Shown: positions 35,533 through 44,187 of the stretch, piece after piece
Layout of the letters: each line of letters opens with the position of its first letter
Position numbering within the stretch: position 1 is the stretch's first letter
Source of the DNA: Microbacterium lacus
GTDB taxonomy: Bacteria > Actinomycetota > Actinomycetes > Actinomycetales > Microbacteriaceae
Reading direction: 5' to 3'
Assembly (NCBI RefSeq): GCF_002812805.1
Contig: NZ_NMUM01000044.1
Coordinates: 124,001 to 188,000 of the forward strand
DNA: 64,000 nt
Notes under the pieces: model-generated
The model's database searches: none
What the model was told of the DNA's origin: nothing
What the model saw: only the letters and a program-made list of their open reading frames with translations
Program-made: the position numbers and the translations under genes

Positions 35533-35611
35533 ATCCTCGCGGGGCTGACCACTACGGCTAGAGCGCTACTTCAGAAAATCAGGAGACCGATTGTCGATCC
35601 GTTCGGGCAAC

Positions 35612-35846
35612 GCCGCGAGCAGCTCTTCGAGATGCAGATGGAGCACGTCGTACGCCTGCATGTAGAACATCAAGTCCATGTTGGATGGAGGTGTGTCGTC
35701 CAGGTCGGCGAGGACCCCTCGAGCTTCGCGTATCGCTGTCTGGAGCCGACATAGTCGCTCCAGGCCGCATCCTCGGGTCTGGTCCGCTTCGCCACTGATC
35801 CAGCGTTCCCGCGAACGACCGTCGGTATGGCCTATTCGGTATGGCA
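35612..35846 (-). pseudogene. hybrid remnant: XRE gene head joined to phosphoesterase tail
   Basis: Read on the minus strand, 35,846-35,750 repeats the promoter and first codons of the XRE gene (17,975-18,070; about 95% identical by eye), including the GTATGGC pair at 35,823-35,845. At about 35,749 it switches to a diverged copy (about 80%) of the phosphoesterase C-terminus (9,195-9,332). Everything that lies between these in the full copy, including all tns genes, is missing. The hybrid frame reads through a 95-residue mixture but is not a plausible gene. Confidence 0.7.
35823..35845. promoter_or_regulatory. GTATGGC direct repeat, site 3 (in the hybrid remnant)
   Basis: Two GTATGGC units separated by CTATTCG, one base different from the XRE-promoter copy. 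It lies upstream of the remnant XRE start, so the XRE protein may still bind here. Confidence 0.4.
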
Positions 35847-35885
35847 TGGACAATCATCGTCGTCACCATGTCCGTCCTGGTGCAG

Positions 35886-36968
35886 CTAGTTCCAAGCTCG
35901 CAGTGCATCCGTGACGGTCGGGGCCCCTCGAACCAGCGACGTTCGCCAATTCAGCAATCCCTTGTGCTGAAGGTGGCCGATGACCATCAATGGGTGAACG
36001 TCAAGGCTGTCCGCGACAGAGTCAACCCAGGCTTCACCAATCCGCGCTGGCGCAGCGGGAAGACCGTCTCCAAATGACCAGCGGGCAGCAAGGGAGTTGG
36101 CGGCGTCCTCGACGTTGGTCTCAGGCCCGTTATCGGCGTCCGTCTCATCAACGATCGGCGCCGATCCCACGTGCCCGAGTAGGACGTGCGCCGCCTCATG
36201 CAGAAGCGTAAAGAAGACCTTGTCTAGCCGTTTGCCGCGCCCGGTGAGTCCGATGACAGGGGCCCCATCAACAACGAACGCGCATCCGTCCAACTTGCTC
36301 GTCGGGAACGTGTCGATATGAACGAGCTTCACTCCCGCGCCGGCGAACTGGATGGGCAGACTTTCAAAGTCTCGGGGGGACTTGATTCGCTGCGGCAAGT
36401 TAGATGCCAGTTCGCGAAACGAGGTCTCGCTGTAGACCCCAGCGGATTGCCTCTCTGCCTTATCGCGAACACTGACAAACCAAGCCTCCTGCAACTGAGT
36501 CATGGGCTCAGTCGCGTTTGACCGCCGAGCGGCAAGCGCGAACTCCGGGCGCTCGTCGAGGGATGAGATCTTGTACAACCGCAGGATGTCTTGTTCCTGG
36601 CGCTGGGGGTCGGTCGGGTGGACCAGCCCGCGCTGCGCGAGGAGCGAGATCGGGAAGTTTGCGCGAAGGCTGGCCCTCCTGCGCACGGACTCGAGACGCG
36701 CAGCCGACTCAGAGTCCGAGCGTTGCTGTGCAAGGTAATAGCCGTCCTGCAACTGCAACCAGTATTCGGGCGACGTTCCAAACGCGGCACCGATCTGCGC
36801 TGCTGATTCCCTCGTGATCTCCTTCTTGCCGTTGATGATCTCGGACACGAACTGGACGGGGCGCCCAAGTATCCCTGCGAACTCCGCCTGGCTCCAACCG
36901 CGACTGTTCAGCTCGCCGAGAAGGTGCTCGCCAGCGTGAGCAATGTCCTCAACGCGAAACTCATGCAT
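35886..36968 (-). CDS. higA: HigA-like antitoxin fused to an ImmA/IrrE metallopeptidase
   Basis: 360 residues. N-terminal HigA-type HTH: ELNSRGWSQAEFAGILGR and SEIINGKKEITRESAAQIG, then SPEYWLQLQ. The C-terminal half contains HEAAHVLLGH (about 253-262), the zinc HExxH site of ImmA/IrrE (COG2856) peptidases, with further acidic residues downstream. Such fusions are stand-alone or HigB-partnered antitoxins and regulators that cleave repressors on stress. Overlaps the upstream small gene by 8 nt. Confidence 0.88.
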   Translation of the reverse strand: MHEFRVEDIAHAGEHLLGELNSRGWSQAEFAGILGRPVQFVSEIINGKKEITRESAAQIGAAFGTSPEYWLQLQDGYYLAQQRSDSESAARLESVRRRASLRANFPISLLAQRGLVHPTDPQRQEQDILRLYKISSLDERPEFALAARRSNATEPMTQLQEAWFVSVRDKAERQSAGVYSETSFRELASNLPQRIKSPRDFESLPIQFAGAGVKLVHIDTFPTSKLDGCAFVVDGAPVIGLTGRGKRLDKVFFTLLHEAAHVLLGHVGSAPIVDETDADNGPETNVEDAANSLAARWSFGDGLPAAPARIGEAWVDSVADSLDVHPLMVIGHLQHKGLLNWRTSLVRGAPTVTDALRAWN

Positions 36969-37269
36969 TCCGATCTCCTATCGGCGTCGCGGGTGCTATC
37001 CCTCGGATGAACACTGTCGGCGGGGCATCATGTGAGAACTCGATCTGAAGCCGGTATCCGCCGGTCACCCGCACGGTGCCTCCATCCTCACTGGCCGGCA
37101 CGAAGTTCATCGACGCTAGAGCCAGGATGTCATCAGCCGTCACTGCGGCTGCTAGGCCCTGAAGGCGCATCATCAGCGTGCGGTGCAAGCCAACGTCCCA
37201 TGGGTACGCGTGATCTGTGCGCCGCTCGCAGAACGCGCGCACCAGATCGTCAGTGAACTCGATGCGCAA
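36961..37269 (-). CDS. higB: HigB/RelE-like toxin candidate
   Basis: 102 residues, ATG at 37269, placed directly before the HigA-like gene with an 8-nt overlap, the usual HigB-HigA order. RelE/HigB-like pattern: RAFCERRTDHAYPWDV near the N-terminus, LRLQGLAAAV-type helix and YRLQIEF ... PPTVFIRGIA at the C-terminus. HigB cuts mRNA in the ribosome. Family assignment rests on order, size and the RLQIEF core; the catalytic residues are not clear. Confidence 0.68.
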   Translation of the reverse strand: MRIEFTDDLVRAFCERRTDHAYPWDVGLHRTLMMRLQGLAAAVTADDILALASMNFVPASEDGGTVRVTGGYRLQIEFSHDAPPTVFIRGIAPATPIGDRNA

Positions 37270-37328
37270 CTCGTTCCCGGCCCGTTGTGTATCTTCATCG
37301 TAGCCACATCCTCAGTTGCAATCATACA

Positions 37329-37345
37329 TTCACCCTTGGGGTGAA
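37329..37345. promoter_or_regulatory. perfect palindrome between higB and the Pycsar cyclase
   Basis: TTCACCCTTGGGGTGAA has 7-bp arms around a 3-nt centre and sits in the 138-nt gap between divergent higBA and the cyclase. TATACT at 37,355-37,360 is a likely -10 for the cyclase, so a protein bound at the palindrome would block it; TATGAT on the other strand may serve higBA. HigA is the likely binder. Confidence 0.55.
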
Positions 37346-37407
37346 GTCTGCATGTATACTGATGAGACCGGCGTGACCGACACGCGGGTGAGAGCGCTGA
37401 GGTTCAC

Positions 37408-38208
37408 ATGCAGTACACGGCACGGTCCTTCGGAGACACGGTCCTGGAGCACTTCGGGGAGCGGCGGCGCCTTTCGAAGGGGCAGGTCTTCGCCCACGAA
37501 GCGATGGAGACGCGAAGCGGCACCGCACTGGGGCACCCCGACTTCGAAGATCTGGCGATTGGCCAGAAGCGTACGACCTCCATGACTGCGATGTTCATCG
37601 ACCTCCGCGACTTCACGGGACGCACGTTCTGGGACCCGCAGGACGAAGTGGCCGATCTCGCAGACGCAGTGCTTGCCGGCTTCGTCGAGACCGTTCTTCG
37701 TCATGGTGGATATCCGCTCGGCCTGCGCGGCGACGGACTCTTCGCGGGCTTCGGACCGGGTGATCCGCGGGTCGGCGCGTCGTGCGCGCTGGCTGCCAGC
37801 GCCTTCGCGCTCAACGCGGTGAAGGAGAACGTGAACCCGCGCCTCGAGCAGATGGGTGTGGCGCGCGTTCAGGCGCGCGCCGGCTTGGACTTCGGGCAGA
37901 TCACCTTCGTGCGCACCGGCTCGGTCGGACATAGCGAGATCAACCCGGTTGGGTTCGCGGCAAACTTCGCTTCGAAATGCGAGAAGAAGGCGCTGTCGTG
38001 GGAAATCGTAACCGGGGAGAACCTGGCGGGTTTGTTTCCCGACGCTACCCAGTTCACGAAGCTCGACCCGCCGAAGACGTACACACGAGATCACGTCACG
38101 AAGAGCTATCACTTCTACGACTACCGGTGGACGGGAACCCTGGCGCACTCGGAGTCGCTAGTCCACGAGCTCGCCGGCAACTCGGTGTCGTCCGTGACCG
38201 TCGGCTAA
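37408..38208 (+). CDS. pycC: Pycsar nucleotidyl cyclase (cCMP/cUMP synthase)
   Basis: 266 residues, ATG with GAGG 5 nt upstream. Class III cyclase core with metal-binding D in MFIDLRDFTGRTFWD (about 54), second metal D in RGDGLFAGFG (about 111) and the Pycsar-type GSVGHSEINPVGFAANFASK. Pycsar cyclases respond to phage by making cCMP or cUMP, which activates a membrane or TIR effector. Here the effector PycTM lies two genes downstream with an E2-like protein between. Base specificity cannot be told from the sequence. Confidence 0.88.
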   Translation: MQYTARSFGDTVLEHFGERRRLSKGQVFAHEAMETRSGTALGHPDFEDLAIGQKRTTSMTAMFIDLRDFTGRTFWDPQDEVADLADAVLAGFVETVLRHGGYPLGLRGDGLFAGFGPGDPRVGASCALAASAFALNAVKENVNPRLEQMGVARVQARAGLDFGQITFVRTGSVGHSEINPVGFAANFASKCEKKALSWEIVTGENLAGLFPDATQFTKLDPPKTYTRDHVTKSYHFYDYRWTGTLAHSESLVHELAGNSVSSVTVG

Positions 38209-38218
38209 GGAGGCCAAC

Positions 38219-38830
38219 ATGTCAATCGCATCCCTTCTCAGCCACCACGGAGTTGAAGTCCCGCGATACGTCACCGTCGACGGGCGGATCGTCTTCGATG
38301 GCGTTCACGTCTCAGATGCTGGCGTCGCCGTGCATGACCGTCTCGGCCCCGTCACCCCGGTACAGAAGCACACCTTTCACGGCGGTGCAGATGCTGGCCA
38401 GATCAATACGCCGAACGCCTGGTGGGACGACAGTGCGCAGGTCAGGCTTCATCGCGACGCGATGGATCGCTCGTTTCCCGGGTTCGAGTACAACGAGGGG
38501 AACGCGAGTCACGGACCACGCTGGACCGGCCAGATCGACACCGGCCGCGGACGATTCACGCTCCAGGTTGAGTTGCGTGCGGATCAGGGACTCCCAGCGC
38601 TTCGGGTAATCGGCCCGAAGCTCGGCGCGTTCTCGTCGGGACGATGGGTGCCATCCCCGCACCTCTACCTCAGCGGCAACCTCTGCGTGGCGGATCGCAG
38701 CGAGTGGAACCCGGTGGTGCATGACGCCGCGACCGCCGTCGCATGGGGTGCCCATTGGCTGGCCGCATACACCGAGTGGCGCATGAGTCGTCGCTGGCCG
38801 ATCGATGGAGTTCAGGTAGATGCGGCGTAA
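38219..38830 (+). CDS. E2-like (ubiquitin-conjugating fold) protein in a Pycsar operon
   Basis: 203 residues, AAGGAGG site 6 nt upstream. C-terminal half has the prokaryotic E2 signature: SPHLYLSGNLCVADRSEW with candidate catalytic Cys156, followed by a helix and WLAAYTEW. This pattern is familiar from the E2 proteins of short type II CBASS operons, where the E2 acts on the cyclase. An N-terminal beta-rich region precedes it. No E1 or JAB gene is nearby. Placement between cyclase and effector implies control of the cyclase; the activity is inferred. Confidence 0.72.
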   Translation: MSIASLLSHHGVEVPRYVTVDGRIVFDGVHVSDAGVAVHDRLGPVTPVQKHTFHGGADAGQINTPNAWWDDSAQVRLHRDAMDRSFPGFEYNEGNASHGPRWTGQIDTGRGRFTLQVELRADQGLPALRVIGPKLGAFSSGRWVPSPHLYLSGNLCVADRSEWNPVVHDAATAVAWGAHWLAAYTEWRMSRRWPIDGVQVDAA

Positions 38831-39362
38831 GGGCCGTCAGGTGTCTGCATCACCGCCTGACTGGGAGCAGAGCAAGCTCGCGATCCAGGAGACGGGAGGT
38901 TGGATCAAGAACGCGGACGCGAAGGCGACGATCCTTGCAGGATCCTTTGGCCTCAGCCTGACCTTCGCAGTCCCTCGACTGCTGGAGTCGGTGCCGGATG
39001 TGATGGCCGTTCCGTTCGCGTTCGGGATCTGGACGGTGTTCGCCATCGCCTTTCTGCTCTCCGCGTCAATCACAGGGTTTAGCCTCGTCCGAGCGCTCAT
39101 TCCACGGATGTCCTCGGATCCGAACTCGCCCAACAGGTTCGCTTGGCCGAGCCTGGCGCAGGCATCCGTCGGCGGACTCGCGCCCGTGGTAGCGACAGAC
39201 GACCAAGTTCGACAAGAAGCCTGGGCGCAGGCAGCATCGCTTGCGCGAGTCGCAGTGACAAAGTTCCGCTACTTCAAGATCGCGCTCATCAGCTTCTGCA
39301 TCTGCCTCGGGTCGCTGGTCGCGCTTCTCATGACCCAATCGGCTGCCACGGTTCTCGGCTGA
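38820..39362 (+). CDS. pycTM: Pycsar effector PycTM (membrane protein)
   Basis: 180 residues, ATG overlapping the E2 stop by 11 nt (a GTG at 38841 is also possible). Typical PycTM N-terminus: ETGGWIKNADAKATILAGSF. Three hydrophobic segments are visible, at about residues 38-60, 67-92 and 148-172. In Pycsar, cyclic pyrimidine binding leads this protein to damage the inner membrane and stop growth. It closes the three-gene operon. Confidence 0.85.
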   Translation: MRRKGRQVSASPPDWEQSKLAIQETGGWIKNADAKATILAGSFGLSLTFAVPRLLESVPDVMAVPFAFGIWTVFAIAFLLSASITGFSLVRALIPRMSSDPNSPNRFAWPSLAQASVGGLAPVVATDDQVRQEAWAQAASLARVAVTKFRYFKIALISFCICLGSLVALLMTQSAATVLG

Positions 39363-39412
39363 CGGGGGCCATTCGCCGCCCTAGGATCGTGTCATCGGGG
39401 AGGGTGTGCAAG

Positions 39413-40000
39413 GTGAACGAGAAGGAACCCAAAGTTCGGCAGTTCATCGTGGACGCCGATGCGCTGGATGGAGACGGCGAGGATATCGCTGACGATCAGT
39501 TCGGATCCGGAGGGGCCCGTCGCGCAGACGGCACGCTCATCAATCAGTACAAGAACCCGCGCCCGTACAACGCTGCCACTGCCGATGAAGATCGCGAGTT
39601 CGATGCTTGGCTCGATCGCGAGAGCAAGGCTCGGACTCAGCGCGAGGAGGCGGAGTCTCAGGCGGCATACGATCGCCGCGTACAGCAAACCGCGGATGGC
39701 ATCCTGTGGGTCCTACGCGAAGTAGTCGCGCCCATCGCTCAGGCGTACTGGGATGCGCGTGGCAAGAAGGACGTGCAGCGCTTCGGCCGATGGGTGGCCA
39801 GCCGGGTTGGGCGAGGTTCGCGCAAGACGGCCGCCGAATCGAGCACGAACGAGGAAGTTGCCTTCCCGGTTGGCGCCGCCGATGCGTCCACGACCACCAT
39901 CGACACGCCTGTGGGCATCATCAATCTTGACGATTATCGCGGCCGCCGCGCTGTTGCGGCGGACAACGTGAGCGACGGTGAGGACGCCACGACCGCATAG
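39413..40000 (+). CDS. uncharacterised acidic protein after the Pycsar operon
   Basis: 195 residues from GTG at 39413 with GGGGAGGG 8 nt upstream. Asp/Glu-rich N-terminus (VDADALDGDGEDIADDQFGS), a helical middle (REEAESQAAYDRRVQQTADG) and a stretch ILWVLREVVAPIAQAYW that is weakly hydrophobic. No family recognised. Located 50 nt after pycTM on the same strand, so it may be read with it; a link to Pycsar is not established. Confidence 0.6.
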   Translation: MNEKEPKVRQFIVDADALDGDGEDIADDQFGSGGARRADGTLINQYKNPRPYNAATADEDREFDAWLDRESKARTQREEAESQAAYDRRVQQTADGILWVLREVVAPIAQAYWDARGKKDVQRFGRWVASRVGRGSRKTAAESSTNEEVAFPVGAADASTTTIDTPVGIINLDDYRGRRAVAADNVSDGEDATTA

Positions 40001-40212
40001 CCGATTCGGGCCCCAACTCGTTGGCCGTTCTCGGCGCCTTCCGCTGCTCGAAGCACGGCACGACTGTGCTCGCGGTTGAGCCTCGGATTACCTACGCATA
40101 GTGCGGGGTGAGCTACTGCGCCGTCGACCGTTCTCGTAGCGCCGATGTTAGCGTCCGGGACCGCCGCTACAGTAAAGCTTCATGGGGTCTGCCCGACAGG
40201 TTGGGGTGGGAA

Positions 40213-40737
40213 ATGGGCAAGGGAAGTTCGGCGCGCTGGTCGCGTCCGGCCACGGGCCGACAGATCGCGGCGCTGAGGGCGCACGGCAACTATGACGGCA
40301 AGTACTACTCAATGGGGAGGGCGAGCCAAGCTATAAGTCGCTCTTCGTCGAGCGGATCATTGAGCCAGGGTGGTTCCGGAAGCTCGTCCTACCCGACCAG
40401 GTTCTCGGCTTCGTACTCGCCGGCGTCGTTCCTGTCCCAGCTCTTGGGAGTCCCTGACGATCTCCAGTCGATTCTCCAAACTGCTATGGAGCAGAGTTCC
40501 GCTCCGGTGGGCACGGACGGCAACGACGCGGTCCGGGCCGTAACGTTCGACGTTGCGCCGGATGAGTCTGACCAGAACACCCCACGGATCGTGTTCGAAG
40601 CCGAAGTGATCCGTAGCCGCACCTACACGGGAGACCCGGAGCTGAGGGTTCGTTTCCTCAGCAACGTCACCTTTGGGGGCGAGGCGCCCGTTGCCGTGCG
40701 GCCTTCCTTCCAGAGCGGTGTTCAGTTCAATGAGTAG
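40213..40737 (+). CDS. uncharacterised serine-rich protein coupled to the PIN-kinase gene
   Basis: 174 residues from ATG at 40213 (GGTGGGAA upstream). Starts MGKGSSARWSRPATGRQIAA, followed by a Ser/Gly-rich linker (about 45-65) and an acidic-to-basic C-terminal half. No family recognised. It overlaps the kinase start by 8 nt, so it belongs to the kinase-vWA-phosphatase operon. The 212 nt before it (40,001-40,212) hold a possible promoter (TACAGT near 40,170) and nothing else clear. Confidence 0.6.
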   Translation: MGKGSSARWSRPATGRQIAALRAHGNYDGKYYSMGRASQAISRSSSSGSLSQGGSGSSSYPTRFSASYSPASFLSQLLGVPDDLQSILQTAMEQSSAPVGTDGNDAVRAVTFDVAPDESDQNTPRIVFEAEVIRSRTYTGDPELRVRFLSNVTFGGEAPVAVRPSFQSGVQFNE

Positions 40738-43465
40738 CACTACCGAAGAACTGCTCACGTTCGATCCAGCAGACTTGGTGGGCCCAGATTCCAGGCTGTT
40801 CATTGACACGAATGTCTTTATGGACACCGACCGCACGCGAAAAGGTGGACTCCAGCAGCTTTTCCTGCGCATCGACGAAAAGGTTCGATCTGGAGGAAGC
40901 CCGATCGTCGTGCCTACCAAAGTGATGGCGGAGCTAACCAAGCAGAGTAAGGCGGATCCGTCGGGTGAAGACGAAGGGCGGATCGAGGCGATCAAGAAGG
41001 CCGCGAACGCACTGAACTTTCTCGAAGCCGCGACTCAACGAGGTCTCGTTCGGACGAACCTCGGCGACGGTTCGAATCCCTACGCGGACGACCTGTTCGT
41101 TGATCTGTTTGAGGCATACGCAGGCAAGTACGCGATGGCGCTGCTCACGAACGACATCACCCTTTCATTGAGGGTCAACGCGCTGGGCGTCCGGCTTGAC
41201 GAGTGGATCGTTGCGGGGCGGCTGACAGCTGAAGGCATGATCGAGTGCTCACCGCCCCAGCAGCTCTACGAGCGAGGACTCGCGAAGTTTCGCCGGATTC
41301 AGAAGCGCATCGCGGACGGTCGGGAGAACGCGAAGGATCACCTCGAAGTCGCCAGCCTCGAGCTAGCGCTCGGCGAGTTCGCGGAGTTCTTCGGGGTCAG
41401 CGACTTGGCGAGTGCGCCGCAAGCGACTGGAGCGGATCGCCCGCGCGCAATAGGCGCACCGAGCCTGGCCCCATTCTCCTCGACCGCGACCTTCGTAGGC
41501 CCGGACGAGGTGCTCGCCGTGAAGGACGTCCCCGGCGAAGGTGATGAGGTCGTCCTCACGGCACCCGGGGAGAGTACGGTCTTTCGCCTTGGTGAGAAGC
41601 TTGGAGAGGGCGGTGAAGGCAGCGTCTACGCGGTAACAGATACCGCCGTCGTGAAGGTCTTCGACGCGGGAAACATCACCACACATCGTCGAGCGAAGAT
41701 CGAACTCATGGTCTCCCGGGGCCTAACCGCAGACGGTATCTGCTTCCCACACGCAGTCGTCAACAACACACATGGGGAGTTCGTCGGTTACGCGATGCCA
41801 CGAGCCTCCGGTCGGGAGTTCTCCAAGGCCCTCTTCAACCCCCGACGATTCAGGGCAGATTTTCCAACGTGGACCAAGGCGGATCTCGTGGACGTGGCGA
41901 TCGAATTTCTCGAGAAGGTCGCCTACCTCCATTCGATGAACATCGTTCTTGGTGACATCAACCCGAAGAACCTACAGGTCGACGCCAACAAGAAGATCTG
42001 GATCATCGACGCTGACTCGTGGCAGATCGAGGGCTTTCCCTGCCCCGTCGGAACCGACATGTTCAGCGCTCCAGAAGTGATTGGGCAGCGCTACCCCGAC
42101 TTCCTACGAACGCTTGAGCACGAGAATTTCGCCATTGCGACCATGGCCTTCATGATCCTGATCACTGGGCAGTTCCCATATGCCCGCTCCGGATCAGACG
42201 GCGACATCATCAGACTGATCAAGGAAGGCAACTTCGCTTTCCAGTACAAGGAATACTCCAACCAGGATCAGCCCGCTGGCAACTGGAAGTACATGTGGAG
42301 CCATATCGAGCCGACGGTGAAGGGACTGTTCTGGAACACCTTCCACCGCGAAGGCAGCCGGTATGGCACCCGACCTACCGCCGCCGAGTGGCTTGAGGCT
42401 TTCCGCAACTACCAGCGTTGGCTTCGAAGTCCGGAGAACTTCGACCCGATGTCGAGTGACGTCTATCCGAGTCGCTTCAAAGCGATGGCGCGAACGACCC
42501 CCATCTACGACTGCGCCGAATGTGGCAAATCAATGGCCGGTATTTACAGCGCAGAGACGGGCACGTACGCGACTCCAAAGCTCTGCAACGAATGCCGCGC
42601 GAGACTTCCCAGGTGCATCGACTGCGGCAAGCCGAAGTCCTCCCTCAGAGACGGAGTGTGCTGGGGCTGCAATCGAAAGCGCAACTTCGCTCACTGCTCG
42701 CAGTGCGGCCAGGAGAAGCCGAAGTCGTCCCTGATCGATGGTCGGTGCTACGACTGCAATCAGGGTGAGTGCGGTGACTGTGGACGACCCATGCCGAAGC
42801 GGTACCTCACAGATGGGCTGTGCGAGCGATGCGCGCCGGTCGCCTGCAAGGATTGCGGCCGGCGCTTCAAGAAGTCCTCTCTGACGTATGGCCGATGCGC
42901 GGATTGCCACCGGATGGATGTGGAGCGAGCTGCACGTGCGAAAGAAGCGGCGGCGGCGAAGGCGAAGCATGACGCCGAACTGGATCCCGAACGACTTTGT
43001 ACGAGGTGCGGCAAACCCTTCATTAGCCGTGGGAATGTCGCGTGGCACCAGCGCCTCGGGAAGTCGGTCCCGACAACCCACAAGCAGGGTTACGGATACA
43101 CGTATCCTCCCGAATGCGTCGCGTTGCCCGCGTCGACCACGAAGGGAACGATCGCGACCTCGGGCTCCACTTCCACAGAGCCGCTCGATGAGAAGAAGTC
43201 GGGAGGGTGCTACGTTGCGACCGCCGTCTACGGCTCATACGACTGCGGACCCGTCTGGGTCCTCCGACGGTGGCGGGACTCGGCACTCGCTTCGTCCGCT
43301 TCGGGGCGCGCGGTCATTCGCACCTATTACCTTCTGAGTCCGAGGCTCGTCGCGGCGTTGGGAACACGGCGCGCGTTTACGGTCCCGGCGAAAGCAGTCT
43401 TGGACAGACTCGTGGGTCGTCTGCAGCGGAGTGGGTACTCCGACGCTCCGTACACGGACAACTGA
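40730..43465 (+). CDS. PIN nuclease - protein kinase - zinc-ribbon - CFI-box fusion
   Basis: 911 residues, ATG at 40730. Residues 20-175 form a PIN domain with its acidic set: FIDTNVFMD, VMAELTKQ, ADDLFVDL and LLTNDITL. A kinase follows (about 280-580): glycine loop LGEKLGEGGEGSVYAV, catalytic GDINPKNL in place of HRD, and IDADSWQ in place of DFG. About 594-730 hold five or more CxxC zinc ribbons (CAECGKS, CIDCGKP, CSQCGQE, CGDCGRP, CKDCGRR). The tail has CYVATAVYGSYDC, the CFI-box. TerY-P kinases usually carry kinase plus zinc ribbons; the PIN head is an addition that suggests phosphorylation-controlled RNA cleavage. Confidence 0.85.
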   Translation: MSSTTEELLTFDPADLVGPDSRLFIDTNVFMDTDRTRKGGLQQLFLRIDEKVRSGGSPIVVPTKVMAELTKQSKADPSGEDEGRIEAIKKAANALNFLEAATQRGLVRTNLGDGSNPYADDLFVDLFEAYAGKYAMALLTNDITLSLRVNALGVRLDEWIVAGRLTAEGMIECSPPQQLYERGLAKFRRIQKRIADGRENAKDHLEVASLELALGEFAEFFGVSDLASAPQATGADRPRAIGAPSLAPFSSTATFVGPDEVLAVKDVPGEGDEVVLTAPGESTVFRLGEKLGEGGEGSVYAVTDTAVVKVFDAGNITTHRRAKIELMVSRGLTADGICFPHAVVNNTHGEFVGYAMPRASGREFSKALFNPRRFRADFPTWTKADLVDVAIEFLEKVAYLHSMNIVLGDINPKNLQVDANKKIWIIDADSWQIEGFPCPVGTDMFSAPEVIGQRYPDFLRTLEHENFAIATMAFMILITGQFPYARSGSDGDIIRLIKEGNFAFQYKEYSNQDQPAGNWKYMWSHIEPTVKGLFWNTFHREGSRYGTRPTAAEWLEAFRNYQRWLRSPENFDPMSSDVYPSRFKAMARTTPIYDCAECGKSMAGIYSAETGTYATPKLCNECRARLPRCIDCGKPKSSLRDGVCWGCNRKRNFAHCSQCGQEKPKSSLIDGRCYDCNQGECGDCGRPMPKRYLTDGLCERCAPVACKDCGRRFKKSSLTYGRCADCHRMDVERAARAKEAAAAKAKHDAELDPERLCTRCGKPFISRGNVAWHQRLGKSVPTTHKQGYGYTYPPECVALPASTTKGTIATSGSTSTEPLDEKKSGGCYVATAVYGSYDCGPVWVLRRWRDSALASSASGRAVIRTYYLLSPRLVAALGTRRAFTVPAKAVLDRLVGRLQRSGYSDAPYTDN

Positions 43466-43499
43466 ATCCCTACCGGCCGACAACCAGAATGGAGCATCC

Positions 43500-44186
43500 A
43501 TGGCGAAGCTTGAGATCGAGACAGATGATCTGATTGAGAACCCGACCCCGAGAGTGCCCGTTGTCCTTTGCATCGACACGAGTGGTTCAATGGCAGGCGC
43601 TCCCATTCTCGAACTCGTCGACGGGGTGAACCAGTTCTACGACGCCATCAACGATGATGACGATGCGCATGACGCTGCGGAAGTTGCGATCGTCGAGTTC
43701 AATTCGGGCTCGAAGTTGATCCAGGAGTTCGCCAGTGTGGACCGAGTCCAGCGGATCAGTTCCATTCAGGCGACCGGCGGCACGTCGATGGGTGAAGGGG
43801 TGAACCTCGCGCTCGATACCCTCGATGCGCGCAAGAGGGTCTACTCAGACAACGGTGTTCTCTATTACCAGCCTTGGCTTGTCCTCATGACAGACGGCGC
43901 GCCGAATGGCAGCGCGGCAGAGCTCGAGCGGGCAGTGCAGCGTGTGACAGAGCTGATCGGAAACAAGAAGCTCACGATATTTCCAATCGGGATCGGATCG
44001 AACGCCGACATGAACGTTCTGGCTCGCTTCAGCCCGACCAAGCCTCCCCTGCGTCTCCAGGGGCTGAGCTTCAAAGAGTTCTTCGAGTGGCTATCGAAAT
44101 CGGTGTCCCGAGTGTCGCAGTCGAGTCCCGGAGCAGCGGCGCCGAAGCTCGACCTTGAGGGCCTCGCTGGGTGGGCGGAACTCTAG
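43500..44186 (+). CDS. TerY-like vWA domain protein
   Basis: 228 residues from ATG at 43500 with GGAG 6 nt upstream. MIDAS metal site DTSGSM at about residues 24-29, then T in GGTSMGEGV and D in LMTDGAPNG, so a metal-binding vWA fold is complete. It follows the kinase and precedes a PP2C gene: the kinase-vWA-phosphatase triad (TerY-P) known from tellurite-resistance and conflict clusters. Probably an adaptor or substrate in the phospho-signal. Confidence 0.88.
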   Translation: MAKLEIETDDLIENPTPRVPVVLCIDTSGSMAGAPILELVDGVNQFYDAINDDDDAHDAAEVAIVEFNSGSKLIQEFASVDRVQRISSIQATGGTSMGEGVNLALDTLDARKRVYSDNGVLYYQPWLVLMTDGAPNGSAAELERAVQRVTELIGNKKLTIFPIGIGSNADMNVLARFSPTKPPLRLQGLSFKEFFEWLSKSVSRVSQSSPGAAAPKLDLEGLAGWAEL

Positions 44187-44187
44187 A

